From Azonexus sp. (lineage in GTDB: Bacteria > Pseudomonadota > Gammaproteobacteria > Burkholderiales > Rhodocyclaceae), in the NCBI GenBank assembly GCA_030696345.1, contig JAUYSK010000028.1, forward strand, positions 62,001 through 126,000: DNA of 64,000 nucleotides. Reading direction: 5' to 3'. A model generated the notes under the pieces. That model did not search any database. It saw only the letters and a program-made list of their open reading frames with translations, and was not told the origin of the DNA. The position numbers were made by a program, and so were the translations under genes. Of the stretch, positions 43,379 through 51,303 are shown in pieces (the first letter of the stretch is position 1; every line of letters begins with the position of its first letter).

Positions 43379-44314
43379 ATGTCAATCAATGAAATCAGGG
43401 GCGCGAATTCGGATTTTTCCCTGCTCAAGAGCACAGGCAAATCAGCAAGCGCACCGGCGGAGGGCGCCGATTTTCTCTCTACCCTGAAGTTGCTTCTGGC
43501 TGATTCCAAGACGCAGTCAATCGTTACGCTAGCTTCGACTGCATCCCCTTTCAATGCTGATCAGAGCATAGCGAGCCTCACGGAGCTGCTTGGCGCCAGC
43601 GCCACCCCTGCACTTTCTGCGATCGGCCGCAATACCGCCTTGTTCGATCCCGAATCTGCCTACCGGATGATGACGAGCATCAACGCCAAGGAGGTGACCT
43701 ACAAGGCGGAGCTGGCCGAAATAAATGACATGAAATCCAGCCTGGCGACCATGCAGCAGGAAGCTCTGAAGCTGGGGAGCATCGACAGCACCACCGGCAA
43801 GTCCGACATTCAGGGCCGATTGCAGGCGTTTGCCAACGCCTACAACGGTTGGATCAATCGCTTCAACGATGAACTGCAGGCGGGCGGTTTGCTGGCTGGC
43901 ACGCAGGCCGCCACCGTGTCGCAATGGGAACTGGAACAGAGCGTCGAGAATATTTTCAACGGTGCGAAGGATGGGGTGCGTGGCATGAGCGCTCTCGGCC
44001 TGACCATAGATCCCGTGACCAATCTGGCGAGCCTCGACACGACGCGCCTGAACGCGATCATGGCGAGCAACCCGGCGGGCGTGACCAGTAGCATTCAGGA
44101 ATTCAGCGCCAATTTCGCCAAGTCGGCCGAACTGCTCAATTCGCCCGGCAATTTCATTCCCAACCGGATGGCTAATCTGGCCCGTGCCATCGATTACATC
44201 GGCGACAACAAACAGTCGCTGCAGGCCGAATTTGGCCTGGGCGACGTCGCCCAGCCAACCGGGCAAGTTGCCAGGGCGCTGGCCAAATACCAGGCGTCTT
44301 TCGGCTTGACCTGA
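43379..44314 (+). CDS. FliD-like (flagellar cap C-terminal) protein
   Basis: 311 aa from the ATG at 43379, which has GCCGGAGG upstream; another ATG at 43331 is weaker. Serine/alanine-rich and soluble, with no signal peptide. The C-terminal half resembles the FliD C-terminal region: ALGLTIDPVTNLASLDTTRL and NAIMASNPAGVTSSI, with the preceding AFANAYNGWINRFNDEL. It lacks the N-terminal FliD domain and is shorter than FliD (about 450 aa or more). No flagellar gene adjoins it. It could be a stand-alone filament- or hook-associated protein or a regulator derived from one. Function uncertain. Confidence 0.72.
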   Translation: MSINEIRGANSDFSLLKSTGKSASAPAEGADFLSTLKLLLADSKTQSIVTLASTASPFNADQSIASLTELLGASATPALSAIGRNTALFDPESAYRMMTSINAKEVTYKAELAEINDMKSSLATMQQEALKLGSIDSTTGKSDIQGRLQAFANAYNGWINRFNDELQAGGLLAGTQAATVSQWELEQSVENIFNGAKDGVRGMSALGLTIDPVTNLASLDTTRLNAIMASNPAGVTSSIQEFSANFAKSAELLNSPGNFIPNRMANLARAIDYIGDNKQSLQAEFGLGDVAQPTGQVARALAKYQASFGLT

Positions 44315-44323
44315 GCCATTCTG

Positions 44324-44356
44324 AAAATTGCCTGAAAAAGGCCGTTGACCGCAGCA
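44324..44356 (-). repeat. Dispersed 13-mer, extended form with flipped loop
   Basis: TGCTGCGGTCAAC on the minus strand (44344-44356), continued by GGCC, TTTTTCA, GGC and AATTTT. The inner hairpin segment is the reverse complement of that in the copies at 31512 and 52528. Confidence 0.85.
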
Positions 44357-44389
44357 TTCCGGTGCTGGCCTAGCAATTTGACCTGCAAT

Positions 44390-44421
44390 GAAAATGCCGC
44401 ACGCGGTTTCCCAGGTGCGGC
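44390..44421 (-). terminator. Probable terminator of the flavodoxin-like gene
   Basis: GCCGCAC (44396-44402) pairs with GTGCGGC (44415-44421) over a 12-base loop; on the minus strand ATTTTC follows. Confidence 0.55.
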
Positions 44422-44443
44422 CTTCGGTGCAGCGGGGAAAAGA

Positions 44444-44998
44444 TCAACCGCGCAGCTTTGCCGCCACTTCGGCCACCCGCTTGCCGTAGAGCTTGGCGGT
44501 ATCGAGGTCACCCTGCGGAATTTCCTCAATGCTTGCGTCGGACGGCGAGCGAACGAGCAGGCCGACCGAGCCACCCAGATGATTCACGTCAGCGTGGGTA
44601 GCGGCCTTTGTGTTGGCCGGGAGCAAGCCCAGGCTGACCCAGATGCCGCCGTGCTGCGAGGCCAGCGTCTGCAACTGGACGAGGGTTGCGCCCTTGTCGC
44701 CGACCGGGCTGGCACTGTTGGTAAAGCCACCGAACACCTTGTCCTGCCAGACGCGGCCGTACCAGGCCTTGGATGAGGCATCGGCAAATTTCTTGAACTG
44801 CCAGCTCGGGCCGCCCATGTAGGTCGGGGTACCGAAGATGATGGCATCGGCTGCGGCCAGCTTTTCCCAGCCGCCTTCCGGCAGGTTGCCTTCGGCATCG
44901 ATGGCGAGCAGTTCACCGCCAGCGCCTTCGGCGACTTGCTGGGCGACGCGCTGGGTGTGGCCGTAGCCTGAGTGATAAACAACAACGGTTTTGGTCAT
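44444..44998 (-). CDS. Flavodoxin-fold NAD(P)H:quinone oxidoreductase, WrbA-like
   Basis: 184 aa from MTKTVVVYHSGYGHTQRVAQ at 44998; the frame is open upstream through an inverted-repeat element but without homology. The FMN phosphate-binding loop is HSGYGHTQR (residues about 8-16). The flavin ring loops are GTPTYMGGPSWQFK (about 76-89) and GGFTNSASPVGDKG. The family transfers two electrons to quinones to avoid radical formation. It is close to WrbA but not identical in the signature loop, so I do not assign the symbol. A terminator follows. Confidence 0.88.
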   Translation of the reverse strand: MTKTVVVYHSGYGHTQRVAQQVAEGAGGELLAIDAEGNLPEGGWEKLAAADAIIFGTPTYMGGPSWQFKKFADASSKAWYGRVWQDKVFGGFTNSASPVGDKGATLVQLQTLASQHGGIWVSLGLLPANTKAATHADVNHLGGSVGLLVRSPSDASIEEIPQGDLDTAKLYGKRVAEVAAKLRG

Positions 44999-45046
44999 GA
45001 TGATTTCCTTGAGTAGTGAGTAAAACAATGGCTCTGCATTAATTGC

Positions 45047-45113
45047 CGTCATTCCGGGCTTGACCCGGAATCCAGTTGCCAACCTCTGGATGCCCGCCTA
45101 CGCGGGCATGACG
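45047..45113. repeat. Short inverted-repeat element (MITE/REP-like)
   Basis: CGTCATTCCGGGCTTGACC on the left and, read inward from the right, CGTCATGCCCGCGTAGGC form terminal inverted repeats of a 67-bp element. It lies between pirin and the flavodoxin-like gene. The ends match a widespread betaproteobacterial element style (CGTCATTCC...). Confidence 0.7.
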
Positions 45114-45147
45114 AAATATTTGGGTGCGTGAATAGGCAAATCTGAAC

Positions 45148-45852
45148 TCAGCGTGGCGGCAGATCGAAGAGGAGGAATTCCGTCTCTTCATCAGCCAGAA
45201 ATTGCAGGGCGGTTTCGTCGGCGATCTTGGCGCCATCGCCAGCAGCGAGGTTCTGGCCATTCAGCGACAGGCGACCGCGAACCATCTGCACATAGGCCAG
45301 ACGGCCTGCCGCCAGAGCGTAATTGATAGCCTTGCCGGGACTCAGTACGCTGGCCCACAGCCGGGCATCCTGACCGATGGTGGTGCTGCCTTCAGCGCCA
45401 TCGGGCGAGGCGACCAGCCGCCAACGGTCGCGCATTGCCTCGACCGGCAGCGGCTGCTGTTCGTAGCTGGCATGGGTGCCGCGCTCGGCCGGCTCGATCC
45501 AGATTTGCAGCAGGTGCGTTTCCTGATCGGGCAGCGGGTTGAATTCGCTGTGCATGATGCCCTTGCCGGCCGACATGCGCTGCACTTCGCCGCGCCGGAT
45601 GACGTCACCGTTGCCCAGGTTGTCCTTGTGCTCCAGTGCGCCGGAGAGAATGTAGGTAACGATCTCCATGTCGCGGTGGCCGTGTGTGCCAAAGCCCTGA
45701 CCAGCAGCAACGCGGTCCTCGTTGATGACGCGCAGCACGCCCCAGCCCATTTCGGCCGGGTCGTAGTACTCGGCAAAGGAGAAACTGTGGCGGGCCTTGA
45801 GCCAGCCGTGGTCGGCGTAGCCGCGCTCGCCGGAAGGACGCAGGGTGATCAT
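45148..45852 (-). CDS. Pirin family protein (cupin, quercetinase-like)
   Basis: 234 aa, bicupin. The metal ligands of the N-terminal cupin are in GTHGHRDMEIV and MHSEFNPLP, with the fold motif ARHSFSFAEYYDPAEMGWG at the start. The C-terminal cupin is degenerate. Pirins bind Fe or Cu; some show quercetin 2,3-dioxygenase activity, others are redox-sensing regulators. An AAGGAAAAA ribosome site precedes the ATG. It is divergent from a LysR gene across 104 bp, the classic arrangement in which the LysR protein controls the pirin gene. Confidence 0.93.
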   Translation of the reverse strand: MITLRPSGERGYADHGWLKARHSFSFAEYYDPAEMGWGVLRVINEDRVAAGQGFGTHGHRDMEIVTYILSGALEHKDNLGNGDVIRRGEVQRMSAGKGIMHSEFNPLPDQETHLLQIWIEPAERGTHASYEQQPLPVEAMRDRWRLVASPDGAEGSTTIGQDARLWASVLSPGKAINYALAAGRLAYVQMVRGRLSLNGQNLAAGDGAKIADETALQFLADEETEFLLFDLPPR

Positions 45853-45956
45853 GATTTTTCCTTGTGAATTATCGATATAGCTTAGTAGCCATGGTAGGCG
45901 TAGAGTTCAGCCATAACCAGCGAATAATTTAGGCCTTATCGTTCAATTTAATTCAC

Positions 45957-46868
45957 ATGAAAATCTCACTCGACCTGCTGCAAATGCTCGATGCCATCGA
46001 GCACCATGGCAGCTTCACCGCTGCCGCCGAAGCGCTACACCGCGTGCCATCAGCCTTGTCACATGCCATCGCCAAACTGGAAGATGAACTCGACATCCAG
46101 CTCTTCACCCGCGAAGGTCGCAAGGCAACGCTCAACGAAGCAGGGCGCGCCCTGCTCGATGACGGACGTCACCTGCTCCGCGCCGCCGACGAACTGGAAC
46201 GCCGCGTGCTGCGCATCGCCAAGGGCTGGGAAACCGAGCTGCGCATCGCCATCGACACCATCATCCCGGTCGAGCGGCTCTATCCATTACTTCAACGATT
46301 CTTTGCCGTCGGCTGCGGCACGCAGATCCGCATCAATCAGGAAGTTCTCGGTGGCACCTGGGACGCCATCGCCACCGGCCGGGCTGATCTCGTCATCGGC
46401 GCCCCGGGCGATCCGCCATCGCGCAGTGGCATCGCCACCCGCCGCCTGTGCGACCACGAGAGCTTCGTTTTCGCGATTGCACCGAGCCATCCGCTGGCCA
46501 GTTGGGAAGGAACGATCCCCGGCAGCGAATTGCTGCTCCATCGCGCCATCGTCATTGCCGACACCTCGCAGGAGTTGATCGCCCGCACCATCGGCGTTCT
46601 CGAAGGGCAGGAAGTGCTGCGTGTTCCCGATATCCGCGCCAAGGCCAGCGCTCAGGTCGCCGGACTCGGCATCGGCCATCTGCCATGCTGGATCGCCGAT
46701 CCGGAAATTGCGGCTGGCCGTTTGGTTGCCATGAAACTCGCCGACCCGCGCGCCGCCATGCCGCTCCACTTGGCCTGGCGCACCCGGCAAATCGGCAAGG
46801 CGCTGGAATGGTTTCTGGCCGAACTGACGAAAAACGATGAAATTGAGGCGTTGACCGCAGGACTTTGA
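45957..46868 (+). CDS. LysR family transcriptional regulator
   Basis: 303 aa. N-terminal winged HTH at residues 1-60 (LDAIEHHGSFTAAAEALHRV, then ALSHAIAKLEDELDIQLFTR). The C-terminal two-lobe effector domain is periplasmic-binding-protein-like from about 90 (ELRIAIDTIIPVERLYPLLQ). It probably regulates the divergent pirin gene and itself. The 45853-45956 gap has dyads usable as LysR sites, such as TATCGATA (45881-45888 region) and AAGGCCT; I cannot fix the exact box. The gene's last codons carry a one-mismatch 13-mer copy (46850-46862). Confidence 0.93.
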   Translation: MKISLDLLQMLDAIEHHGSFTAAAEALHRVPSALSHAIAKLEDELDIQLFTREGRKATLNEAGRALLDDGRHLLRAADELERRVLRIAKGWETELRIAIDTIIPVERLYPLLQRFFAVGCGTQIRINQEVLGGTWDAIATGRADLVIGAPGDPPSRSGIATRRLCDHESFVFAIAPSHPLASWEGTIPGSELLLHRAIVIADTSQELIARTIGVLEGQEVLRVPDIRAKASAQVAGLGIGHLPCWIADPEIAAGRLVAMKLADPRAAMPLHLAWRTRQIGKALEWFLAELTKNDEIEALTAGL

Positions 46869-46921
46869 GCAAATGAAGCCCGAAGGAAAATCCATTTTGA
46901 TTATACTGCTTGAACATTTTT

Positions 46922-46933
46922 AACAAATTTGTT
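46922..46933. promoter_or_regulatory. 12-bp palindrome upstream of the porin gene
   Basis: AACAAATTTGTT is a perfect palindrome, just downstream of a TTATACT-like -10 sequence (46900-46906 region). Candidate operator. Confidence 0.35.
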
Positions 46934-46988
46934 CGCCCTGGAAAACGTCGTGCAGCCAACAACAAACGGTTCGAACCCAACGAGAGAT

Positions 46989-48236
46989 TTGAATAAAAGC
47001 TTGTTCCGGCGCAAACGGCCGATCATTGCCATTTGGCTGGCTGCGCTTTTCTGCCCCCCGCCACCGGCCATCGCCGAACCGGAACTGACGCCAAGCCGTT
47101 TCGAGCTGAGCGGATTCGGCACCCTCGGCGGCGTCCGGACCAACTCTGACGATGTTGAGTTCACCCGCGACCAGTCTCAGCACGAGGGTGCGAAAAAAAG
47201 TTGGACCGCCAAGCAGGATTCGTTGCTTGGTCTGCAGGCTTATTTCAAAGCCACCGAATCGCTGGAGTTCGTCGCCCAGGCTGTCAGCCGCTACGGACCG
47301 AACGCCAATTACCGCCCGGAACTAATGGCGGCCTACGCCAGATTCGCAGCCACGCCCAACCTGAGTATCCGGGCCGGCCGGATGGGTGTGGAGTTCTACA
47401 TGCTGTCCGACTCTCGTCTGGTTGGTTACTCCTACCTGACTGTTCGTCCGCCAGTCGATTTTTTTGGCACGCTGCCATTTCAATATGTCAACGGCGCTGA
47501 TTTCACGGTGACCGCTCCCCTTGGTGATGGCGTTCTGAAAGGCAAGGCTTTTTTTGGAAAGTCTGGTGAGAAAGCACCGATTCAAGACGAATTTCTTAAC
47601 CTGCAAGGCAACCCGATGGCTGGCGGTTATCTCGACTACCAGTCGGGGAACTGGCAATGGCGGGTTACTGCTGCTCAAACGAAGTTCAAGCACGAACTCC
47701 CGCCGCCAGTATCTACACTCAGGGATTCACTGGACCAGGCAAGTCAGCTGGGTTTCCCGACGGCGGCAGAAGCTGCCAATCAAATATCCCTGACCGATAC
47801 CACCTCAAGGTTTTACTCCGTCGGCGGGGTCTATGACCAGGGACCGCTGCAGATACAGGCAATGCTCAGTGAGACTCGTCACGAAAGCTCGATCTACCAG
47901 AACAGCAGAGCGGGCTATGTCATCGCTGGCTACCGCCTCGGCCAATTCACGCCATTTGTCGGTTACTCACGCAACCGTTCCAAGGCCAAATCGGTTTCCA
48001 GTGGGCTGCCTGATGCCTTCCCGCCGTTTGCCCAGATCAATGCTGGCTTGGCTGGCGCCTTGGCCCGGACCCACATCGACCAGAACACATGGTCCCTGGG
48101 TGCCCGCTGGGATTTTCGGCGTGACATGGCTTTGAAGACGCAGATAGACCTGATTCGCGGTGAGCCGGACTCGGTATTTCTTTACCCCCTCAGCAACTTG
48201 AACGTATTTAGCCTGGCACTCGATTTCGTGTTCTGA
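46989..48236 (+). CDS. Porin-like outer-membrane beta-barrel protein
   Basis: 415 aa if translation begins at the TTG at 46989 (GAGAG upstream), which gives a standard signal peptide, RRKRPIIAIWLAALF and then PPPPAIA. A TTG at 46929 is also open, and there is no ATG near the start. The mature protein opens with RFELSGFGTLGGVRTNSDDV, a strand-rich porin start. Repeated aromatic-alternating strands follow, such as SLEFVAQAVSRYG and NLSIRAGRMGVEFYMLSD, and it ends NVFSLALDFVF with a terminal Phe for BAM. The substrate is not known. The next gene encodes a PstS-like protein two bases downstream, so they form a pair. Confidence 0.82.
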   Translation: MNKSLFRRKRPIIAIWLAALFCPPPPAIAEPELTPSRFELSGFGTLGGVRTNSDDVEFTRDQSQHEGAKKSWTAKQDSLLGLQAYFKATESLEFVAQAVSRYGPNANYRPELMAAYARFAATPNLSIRAGRMGVEFYMLSDSRLVGYSYLTVRPPVDFFGTLPFQYVNGADFTVTAPLGDGVLKGKAFFGKSGEKAPIQDEFLNLQGNPMAGGYLDYQSGNWQWRVTAAQTKFKHELPPPVSTLRDSLDQASQLGFPTAAEAANQISLTDTTSRFYSVGGVYDQGPLQIQAMLSETRHESSIYQNSRAGYVIAGYRLGQFTPFVGYSRNRSKAKSVSSGLPDAFPPFAQINAGLAGALARTHIDQNTWSLGARWDFRRDMALKTQIDLIRGEPDSVFLYPLSNLNVFSLALDFVF

Positions 48237-48238
48237 CC

Positions 48239-48676
48239 ATGGGCAAGAACCGACTCTTTCTTGCTGTGCTACTGGCAATCTGGCCGGCGGCGGCCGTCTG
48301 GGCCGACCTGGTCGTGGTGACCAGCCCAAAAAGTGGGATCGAACGGATGACCCGCGAAGAAGTTGTTTACGTATTCATGGGTCGCTGGCGCCAGCTGCCT
48401 TCCGGCATCCCTGCCCAGCCGATCGATTCGCCGCTCGACAGTGCCGAGCGGGCGCAGTTCTATCGGCAGCTGGTCAACAAAGAACCGTCTGATATCAGAG
48501 CCTATTGGGCAAGGCTCGTTTTCTCGGGTGGCGCCCGCCCTCCCGTCTCGGCTCAAAGCCGTGAAGAGCAGATGAGGCTTCTGGCGTCGCAGCCGGGAGC
48601 TGTTGCCTATATGGAGCGCTCGGTGGTGGATAGCCGGGTCAGAATCGTTTTCGAGTTCTCCGCCTCAGCACCCTAG
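48239..48676 (+). CDS. Small PstS-like periplasmic substrate-binding protein
   Basis: 145 aa with a signal peptide (FLAVLLAIWPAAAVWA). The mature part is one lobe of the phosphate-binding-protein-like family: VVVTSPKSGIERMTREEVVY, VFMGRWRQLPSG, SAERAQFYRQLV and QPGAVAYME. At about 125 mature residues it is half the size of a full PstS, so it is a single-lobe family member often found beside sensor kinases, and the ligand may not be phosphate. It is paired with the porin gene. Its stop shares bases with the stop of the convergent hybrid kinase gene (CTAG at 48673-48676). Confidence 0.85.
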   Translation: MGKNRLFLAVLLAIWPAAAVWADLVVVTSPKSGIERMTREEVVYVFMGRWRQLPSGIPAQPIDSPLDSAERAQFYRQLVNKEPSDIRAYWARLVFSGGARPPVSAQSREEQMRLLASQPGAVAYMERSVVDSRVRIVFEFSASAP

Positions 48677-50958
48677 GCCGAGACCTCAGCGCGGGCAAGC
48701 AGGTCCAGCTCTTTCTCGATTTCTGCCCACTCGGCGCCAAGAAGTTCGACGTTCGTCGTGACCTGATCGATATCCTCGTCCGCAGCGCCTGTTTCAATAC
48801 GATCCAGCAAGTCACCCAGATGCTGCGCCCCCATGGATCTCGATGATGACTTGAGACGATGTCCCACCTGGACAAGCGCAGCGAAATCGCCTGATTGGCA
48901 GGCCAGCCGAATATCCACCAAGCCCTGGCGTCCCGAGTCGGCAAAACGCTGGACGAGGCCGAGTATTCGCCCGGAATCATTCTTGAAAACCTTGCTGATT
49001 TCCCGGAGGTCAAGGTGCGGTTTGGCTTCGCACTTTGCTGAAGGCTCAGCCGGAATATCGGGCAGCCCCGGACTGGATTGCATCGGGGCGACAGACGAAG
49101 CAGATATCCAGCGTTCAAGGATCAGGAGCAACTGCTCCGGATTCACCGGCTTGGAAATAAAGTCATTCATGCCAACCCGCAGGCATTCCTCCCGGTCCTC
49201 AACCATCGCGTTGGCCGTCATTGCAATAATCGGGATTCCCTGGGTGGCAGGAATCGCGCGCAGCGCCTGAGTTGCCTGGAGGCCATCCATGATGGGCATG
49301 CGGACATCCATCAGAATGCAATCGAAAATGCCGGCCGTGGCCTGCTCAAGCGCCTCACGGCCGTCGTTGGCAATAACGATGGTGGCGCCGGTCTCTTCCA
49401 GCAACTCTTTGGCAATCTGCTGATTCAACGGATTATCTTCCGCCAGCAGGATGCGCGCGCCATCGAACCGGATCTGCCGGTTCGGCAACTCATTTACGCC
49501 CACTGCCAGTTGCGCCGCATCCCCGGCCAGGCTCGGCAAAGCAACGCGAACACTGGCCCAGAACGTACTCCCCACCCCTGGGGTGCTACGGACGCCAACC
49601 TCGCCGCCCATCAACTCAGCCAACTGCTTGGAAATGGCCAGCCCGAGGCCCGTGCCACCGTATTGCCGGGTGGTGGAAGCGTCAGCTTGCTCGAACATAC
49701 GGAAAAGCTGGGATATCTGTTCTTCCGTAAGACCAATGCCGCAATCGGTAACTTCGAACAATAGCTTGCATTCAGTGTCGGCTCGCTCCAGTAGCTGGGC
49801 ATGGACCGTAATGCCCCCCGTGCTGCTGAACTTGATCGCATTATTGACGTAGTTCAGCAGAATCTGGCCGATGCGAAGACTGTCACCCTGGAGATTTCGG
49901 GGAATATCCGGATCGAGCAGAAAATCCAGACTCAGTCCCTTTTGCCGGGCCTTCACCCCGGCGATTGATTCAACCTTGTCGATCATTTGATCGAGACTGA
50001 ATACCGACTTCTCCAGCTCAAGCTTTTCCGATTCGATCTTGGCAAAATCAAGCAGATCATTGACCAGATCAAGCAGATGCGCTCCGGAATCGCGAATCTT
50101 TTCAACATAATCACGCTGCTTGGCCGACAGGTCTGTTTTCAGGGCGAGATATGCCATCCCGACCACGGCGTTGATCGGCGTACGGATTTCGTGGCTCATG
50201 GTGGCGAGAAAATCGCCTTTGCTGCGACTGGCCTTTTCCGCGACATCCTTGGCGTGCGCCAGACTGGCGCTCAAATCATTGATGTCCGCAACCAGGCGAC
50301 CCAGCTCGGACTCGGTATGCCCTGCGGGCACAGCCAGCGCATTCCTCTCACCATCCCGCATATGATGCAGGCGATCCGACATGCTCTTGATGGGCAGGAT
50401 AATCCACTTGAACACCGCATAAATCGTCGCCAGAACGATGGCACCGAGCTGCAAGACAAGAATGGAAGCGGTAAAGAGCATCGATTCGCGCCCCAAGCGG
50501 CTGAGTTCATCCTGATTGGGCACCAGCACGATCTCGCCGATCTGTGAGGTTTCATCAAAGGGTGAGTAGATCCTGCGGGTGATGCTGCCTTCCTGTTGCA
50601 GCAAGGATGCATTGGCAGGAGTTTTTGCACGGGAAACATTGGCAGGAGTTTTTGCACGGGAAACATTGGCCAACTCGCCACTGATGGATCGGATCACCAC
50701 CGCCGTCACGACCGAATTTTTTAGCAGGCCATTGGCGACATCCTTGGCCAGAACCTTGTCTTCAACGAAACAGGCCGCGCTGGTCGTCGTCGCCACGGTG
50801 TCAATCAGGCTTTCGAGACCGGATTCCATGTCAGCGCGGTTACGCTCGTTGGCAATCGGGCCAATCAAGGCAAGCGAAATGACTCCGGCAAAGAGAGCAA
50901 CACTCGCCACGATGAAGGCAGTTCGGTAGGCGATGCCGTTACGGGAAGGGAATTTCAT
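48673..50958 (-). CDS. Hybrid sensor histidine kinase with receiver and HPt domains
   Basis: 761 aa, BarA-like layout. TM1 at about 15-33, a periplasmic sensor at 36-160, TM2 at about 161-185, and HAMP at about 185-240. The HisKA phospho-His is H254 in MSHEIRTPINAVVG. HATPase: NAIKFSSTGG, VTDCGIGLTEEQ and YGGTGLGLAISKQLAE. Receiver D549 is in ILMDVRMPIMDG. A C-terminal HPt with H698 (VGHRLKSSSRSMG) completes the relay, so phosphate should pass on to a separate response regulator, not seen next to it. The sensor domain contains a tandem nine-residue duplication, NVSRAKTPA (98-106 and 107-115), encoded by a perfect 27-bp repeat. Confidence 0.95.
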   Translation of the reverse strand: MKFPSRNGIAYRTAFIVASVALFAGVISLALIGPIANERNRADMESGLESLIDTVATTTSAACFVEDKVLAKDVANGLLKNSVVTAVVIRSISGELANVSRAKTPANVSRAKTPANASLLQQEGSITRRIYSPFDETSQIGEIVLVPNQDELSRLGRESMLFTASILVLQLGAIVLATIYAVFKWIILPIKSMSDRLHHMRDGERNALAVPAGHTESELGRLVADINDLSASLAHAKDVAEKASRSKGDFLATMSHEIRTPINAVVGMAYLALKTDLSAKQRDYVEKIRDSGAHLLDLVNDLLDFAKIESEKLELEKSVFSLDQMIDKVESIAGVKARQKGLSLDFLLDPDIPRNLQGDSLRIGQILLNYVNNAIKFSSTGGITVHAQLLERADTECKLLFEVTDCGIGLTEEQISQLFRMFEQADASTTRQYGGTGLGLAISKQLAELMGGEVGVRSTPGVGSTFWASVRVALPSLAGDAAQLAVGVNELPNRQIRFDGARILLAEDNPLNQQIAKELLEETGATIVIANDGREALEQATAGIFDCILMDVRMPIMDGLQATQALRAIPATQGIPIIAMTANAMVEDREECLRVGMNDFISKPVNPEQLLLILERWISASSVAPMQSSPGLPDIPAEPSAKCEAKPHLDLREISKVFKNDSGRILGLVQRFADSGRQGLVDIRLACQSGDFAALVQVGHRLKSSSRSMGAQHLGDLLDRIETGAADEDIDQVTTNVELLGAEWAEIEKELDLLARAEVSA
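50612..50665. repeat. Perfect tandem 27-bp duplication inside the hybrid kinase gene
   Basis: Two identical 27-base units, 50612-50638 and 50639-50665, beginning TTGGCAGGAG. In frame, each adds nine residues to the periplasmic sensor. Absence of any base difference indicates a recent slippage event. Confidence 0.95.
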
Positions 50959-51303
50959 GGTTTCATCTTATTGCAAAGTCATGAACTACCAATTTCTGCT
51001 GACGTTCAACGGTAGCCTTTTCTCAGCTCACTGAGACTCATTCTAGTCCTCAGAGGACAAAAAAGCAGGAGTCATTATCAATCCTGGATAAGTCTGCAAG
51101 TTATCAGACAACGACCATATAAATTACCGGGCCAGCGGAATGGATCACGGGCCATAGAGCTCCGTCGCAGAGTGCATTGCCGGGTATCATCAAATTCAGC
51201 CGGTTGTTCGGACAGAACGGCGTCACTGGCAGGCGCAGCACCAAACTTGCTCAGTCAGCCAGGCCCGGCTATCGTTCCATCATCAAACCAAAAGGAGCTC
51301 TCC
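50959..51303. other. 345-bp divergent intergenic region
   Basis: No convincing gene. It holds promoters for the hybrid kinase (left) and MFS gene (right). Small dyads: TCTCAG-CTCA-CTGAGA (51021-51036) and GTCCT-CAG-AGGAC (51046-51058). The 12-mer TGGATAAGTCTG at 51085-51096 repeats exactly the sequence at 13801-13812. An in-frame extension of the MFS gene to 51172 is open but lacks a ribosome site. Confidence 0.5.

Noticed and set aside
46966-46978. GGTTCGAACCC, like a tRNA T-arm
   Set aside because: It is simply a palindrome; no acceptor, D or anticodon stems can be built around it.
51172-51303. N-terminal extension of the MFS transporter
   Set aside because: No ribosome site and no membrane-like sequence; the ATG at 51304 has AAAGGAG and starts the first helix properly.
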